A DNA stretch of 39,455 nt from Daphnia carinata (taxonomy: Eukaryota > Arthropoda > Branchiopoda > Diplostraca > Daphniidae). The notes beneath the pieces are model-generated. The model saw only the letters and a list, made by a program, of their open reading frames with translations, searched no databases and was not told the origin of the DNA. The position numbers and the translations under genes are program-made. This document shows positions 37,083 through 39,455 of the stretch, one piece after another; positions within the stretch are counted from its first letter, which is position 1, and each line of letters opens with the position of its first letter. Location: positions 1 to 39,455 of the forward strand of contig NW_026712477.1 in assembly GCF_022539665.2 (NCBI RefSeq), written 5' to 3'.

Positions 37083-39455
37083 TATTCACATTGAAGACAC
37101 ATATATTTGATGCTGTTTGAATGTCGATATTGAAACTCACTGTATCACACTATATTCACATTGAATACACGTATATTTGATGCTGTTTGAATGTAGATAT
37201 TGAAACTCACTGTATCACACTATATTCACATTGAATATACGTATATTTGATGCTGTTTGAATGTAGATATTGAAACTCACTGTATCACACTATATTCACA
37301 TTGAATACACGTATATTTGATACTGTTTAATGTACATCATGAAACTGATTCTATAACACTATATTCACATTGAATACACGCATATTTGATGCTGTTTGAA
37401 TACAGATATTGAAACTCACTGTATCACACAATATTCACATTGAATACACGTATATTTGATGCTGTTTGAATGTAGATATTGAAACTCACTGTATCACACT
37501 ATATTCACAATGAATACACGTATATTTGATGCTGTTTGAATGTCGATATTGAAACTCACTGTATCACACTATATTCACATTGAATACAGATATATTTGAT
37601 ACTGTTTGAAGGTACATCATGAAACTGATTCTATAACACTATATTTACATTGAATACACGTATATTTGATGCTGTTTGAGTGTAGATATTGAAACTCACT
37701 GTATCACACTATATTCACAATGAATACACGTATATTTCATACTGTTTGAATGTAAATATTGAAACTCACTGTATCACACTACATTCACATTGAATACACG
37801 TATATTTGATGCTGTTTGAATGTAGATATTGAAACTCACTGTATCACACTATATTCACAATGGATACTCGTATATTTCATACTGTTTGAATGTAAATATT
37901 GAAACTCACTGTATCACACTATATTCACATTGAATACAGATATATTTGATACTGTTTGAAGTTACATCATGAAACTGATTCTATAACACTATTTTCACAT
38001 TGAATACACGCATATTTGATGCTGTTTGAATGTCGATATTGAAACTCACTGTATCACACTATATTCACATTGAATACACGTATATTTGATACTGTTTTAT
38101 GTACATCATGAAACTGATTCTATAACACTATATTCACATTGAATACACGCATATTTGATGCTGTTTGAATACAGATATTGAAACTCACTGTATCACACTA
38201 TATTCACATTGAATACACGTATATTTCGTGCTGTTTGAATGTAGATATTAAAACTCACTGTATCACACTATATTCACATTGAATACAGATATATTTGATG
38301 CTGTTTGAAGGTATATCATGAAACTGATTCTATAACACTATATTCACATTGAATACACGTATATTTGATGCTGTTTGAATGTAGATATTAAAACTCACTG
38401 TATCACACTATATTCACATTGAATAAACGTATATTTGATGCTGTTTGAATGTAGATATTGAAACTCACTGTTTCACACTATATTCACATTGAATATACGT
38501 ATATTTGATGCTGTTTGAATGTAGATATTGAAACTCACTGTATCACACTATATTCACATTGAATACACGTATATTTGATGCTGTTTGAATGTAGATATTA
38601 AAACTTACTGTATCACACTATATTCACAATGAATACACGTATATTTGATGCTGTTTGAATGTAGATCATGAAACTGATTCTATAACACTATATTCACATT
38701 GAATACACGTATATTTGATGTTGTTTGAATGTTGATATTGAAACTCACTGTATCACACTATATTCACATTGAATACACGTATATTTGATGCTGTTTGAAT
38801 GTAGATATTGAAACTCATATTATACATTGAATACAGATATATTTGATACTGTTTGAAGGTACATCATGAAACTGATTCTATAACACTATATTCACATTGA
38901 ATACACGCATATTTGATGCTGTTTGAATACAAATATTGAAACTCAATGTATCACACAATATTCACATTGAATACACGTATATTTGATGCTGTTTGAATGT
39001 AGATATTGAAACTCACTGTATCACACTATATTCACAATGAATACACGTATATTTCATACTGTTTGAATGTAAATATTGAAACTCACTGTATCACACTATA
39101 TTCACATTGAATACACGTATATTTCATAATGTTTGAATGTACATCATGAAACTGATTCTATAACACTATATTCACTTTGAATACACGTATATTTGATGCT
39201 GTTTGAATGCAGATATTGAAACTCACTGTATCACACTATATTCACATTGAATACACGTATGTTTGATGCTGTTTGAATGTAGATATTGAAACTCACTGTA
39301 TCACACTATATTCACTTTGAATACACGTATATTTGATGCTGTTTGAATGTTGATATTGAAACTCACTGTATCACAATATATTCACATTGAATACACGTAT
39401 ATTTGATGCTGTTTGAATGTAGATATTGAAACTCACTGTATCACACTATATTTAC

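Larger units (their letters stand above)
35535..39455. repeat. 70-bp satellite array, block 3 (~56 monomers)
   Basis: Same monomer family and orientation, running to the window end. It belongs to the diverged class: many monomers carry GTCGATATTG, CATACTG with GTAAATATTG, CGCATATTTG with ATACAGATATTG, or CAGATATATTTGATACTG. A scrambled stretch lies near 36040-36180. The segment starting at 36603 repeats the variant pattern found at the very start of the window. No gene is present. Confidence 0.98.

Overview
The window is eukaryotic satellite DNA, probably from an arthropod. About 30.5 kb is one family of 70-bp AT-rich tandem repeat, in three blocks (1-15337, 19827-31101, 35535-39455; roughly 219, 161 and 56 monomers, all in one orientation). 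I see no intact protein gene and no rRNA or tRNA gene. The arthropod guess rests on the only recognisable gene relic, which resembles the JADE/Rhinoceros family and carries introns of about 65-80 bp. The species cannot be read from the window.

Two copies of a ~4.45-kb element interrupt the satellite in the same orientation: copy A (15338-19826) and copy B (31102-35534). They differ by only about two dozen substitutions and small indels by eye. The ends of copy A are inverted repeats. The outer ~165 bp is packed with the word GGAGAAATAGGACC in both orientations, and a diverged but alignable inverted similarity continues inward to about 600-660 bp per side. Copy A is flanked by a 9-bp direct repeat, CACATTGAA, which looks like a target-site duplication. 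Copy B has lost about 60 bp of its left tip and has no clean duplication. No transposase was found, so the element looks non-autonomous. Long inverted repeats, a 9-bp duplication and captured host DNA recall Mutator-like (Pack-type) elements, but the superfamily is not established.

Inside each copy, in left-to-right order in copy A coordinates: an unassigned AT-rich stretch (about 16000-16770); a broken, intron-containing fragment of a JADE/Rhinoceros-like chromatin gene (about 16773-18280), the family that scaffolds the HBO1 (MYST) histone acetyltransferase complex; a GC-richer segment full of ACGTCC words (about 18290-18580); and a broken, very lysine-rich coiled-coil-like reading frame (18653-19130). 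The introns are still present, so the JADE piece was copied as DNA rather than from mRNA. Both copies share the same two frameshifts and the same in-frame stop.

The satellite has structure of its own. Most of each monomer is constant, but one short window flips mainly between CACTGTATCACAC and GATTCTATAACAC. Some stretches are nearly perfectly homogenised (about 7.3-11.6 kb and 25.7-28.1 kb). Others carry higher-order repeats: a 5-monomer 350-bp unit at 25051-25750; a 10-11 monomer unit on both sides of element A; and a 7-monomer block at the window start that recurs at 36.6 kb. The main point of interest is a host chromatin-regulator gene fragment carried by a terminal-inverted-repeat element embedded in, and possibly amplified with, satellite heterochromatin.
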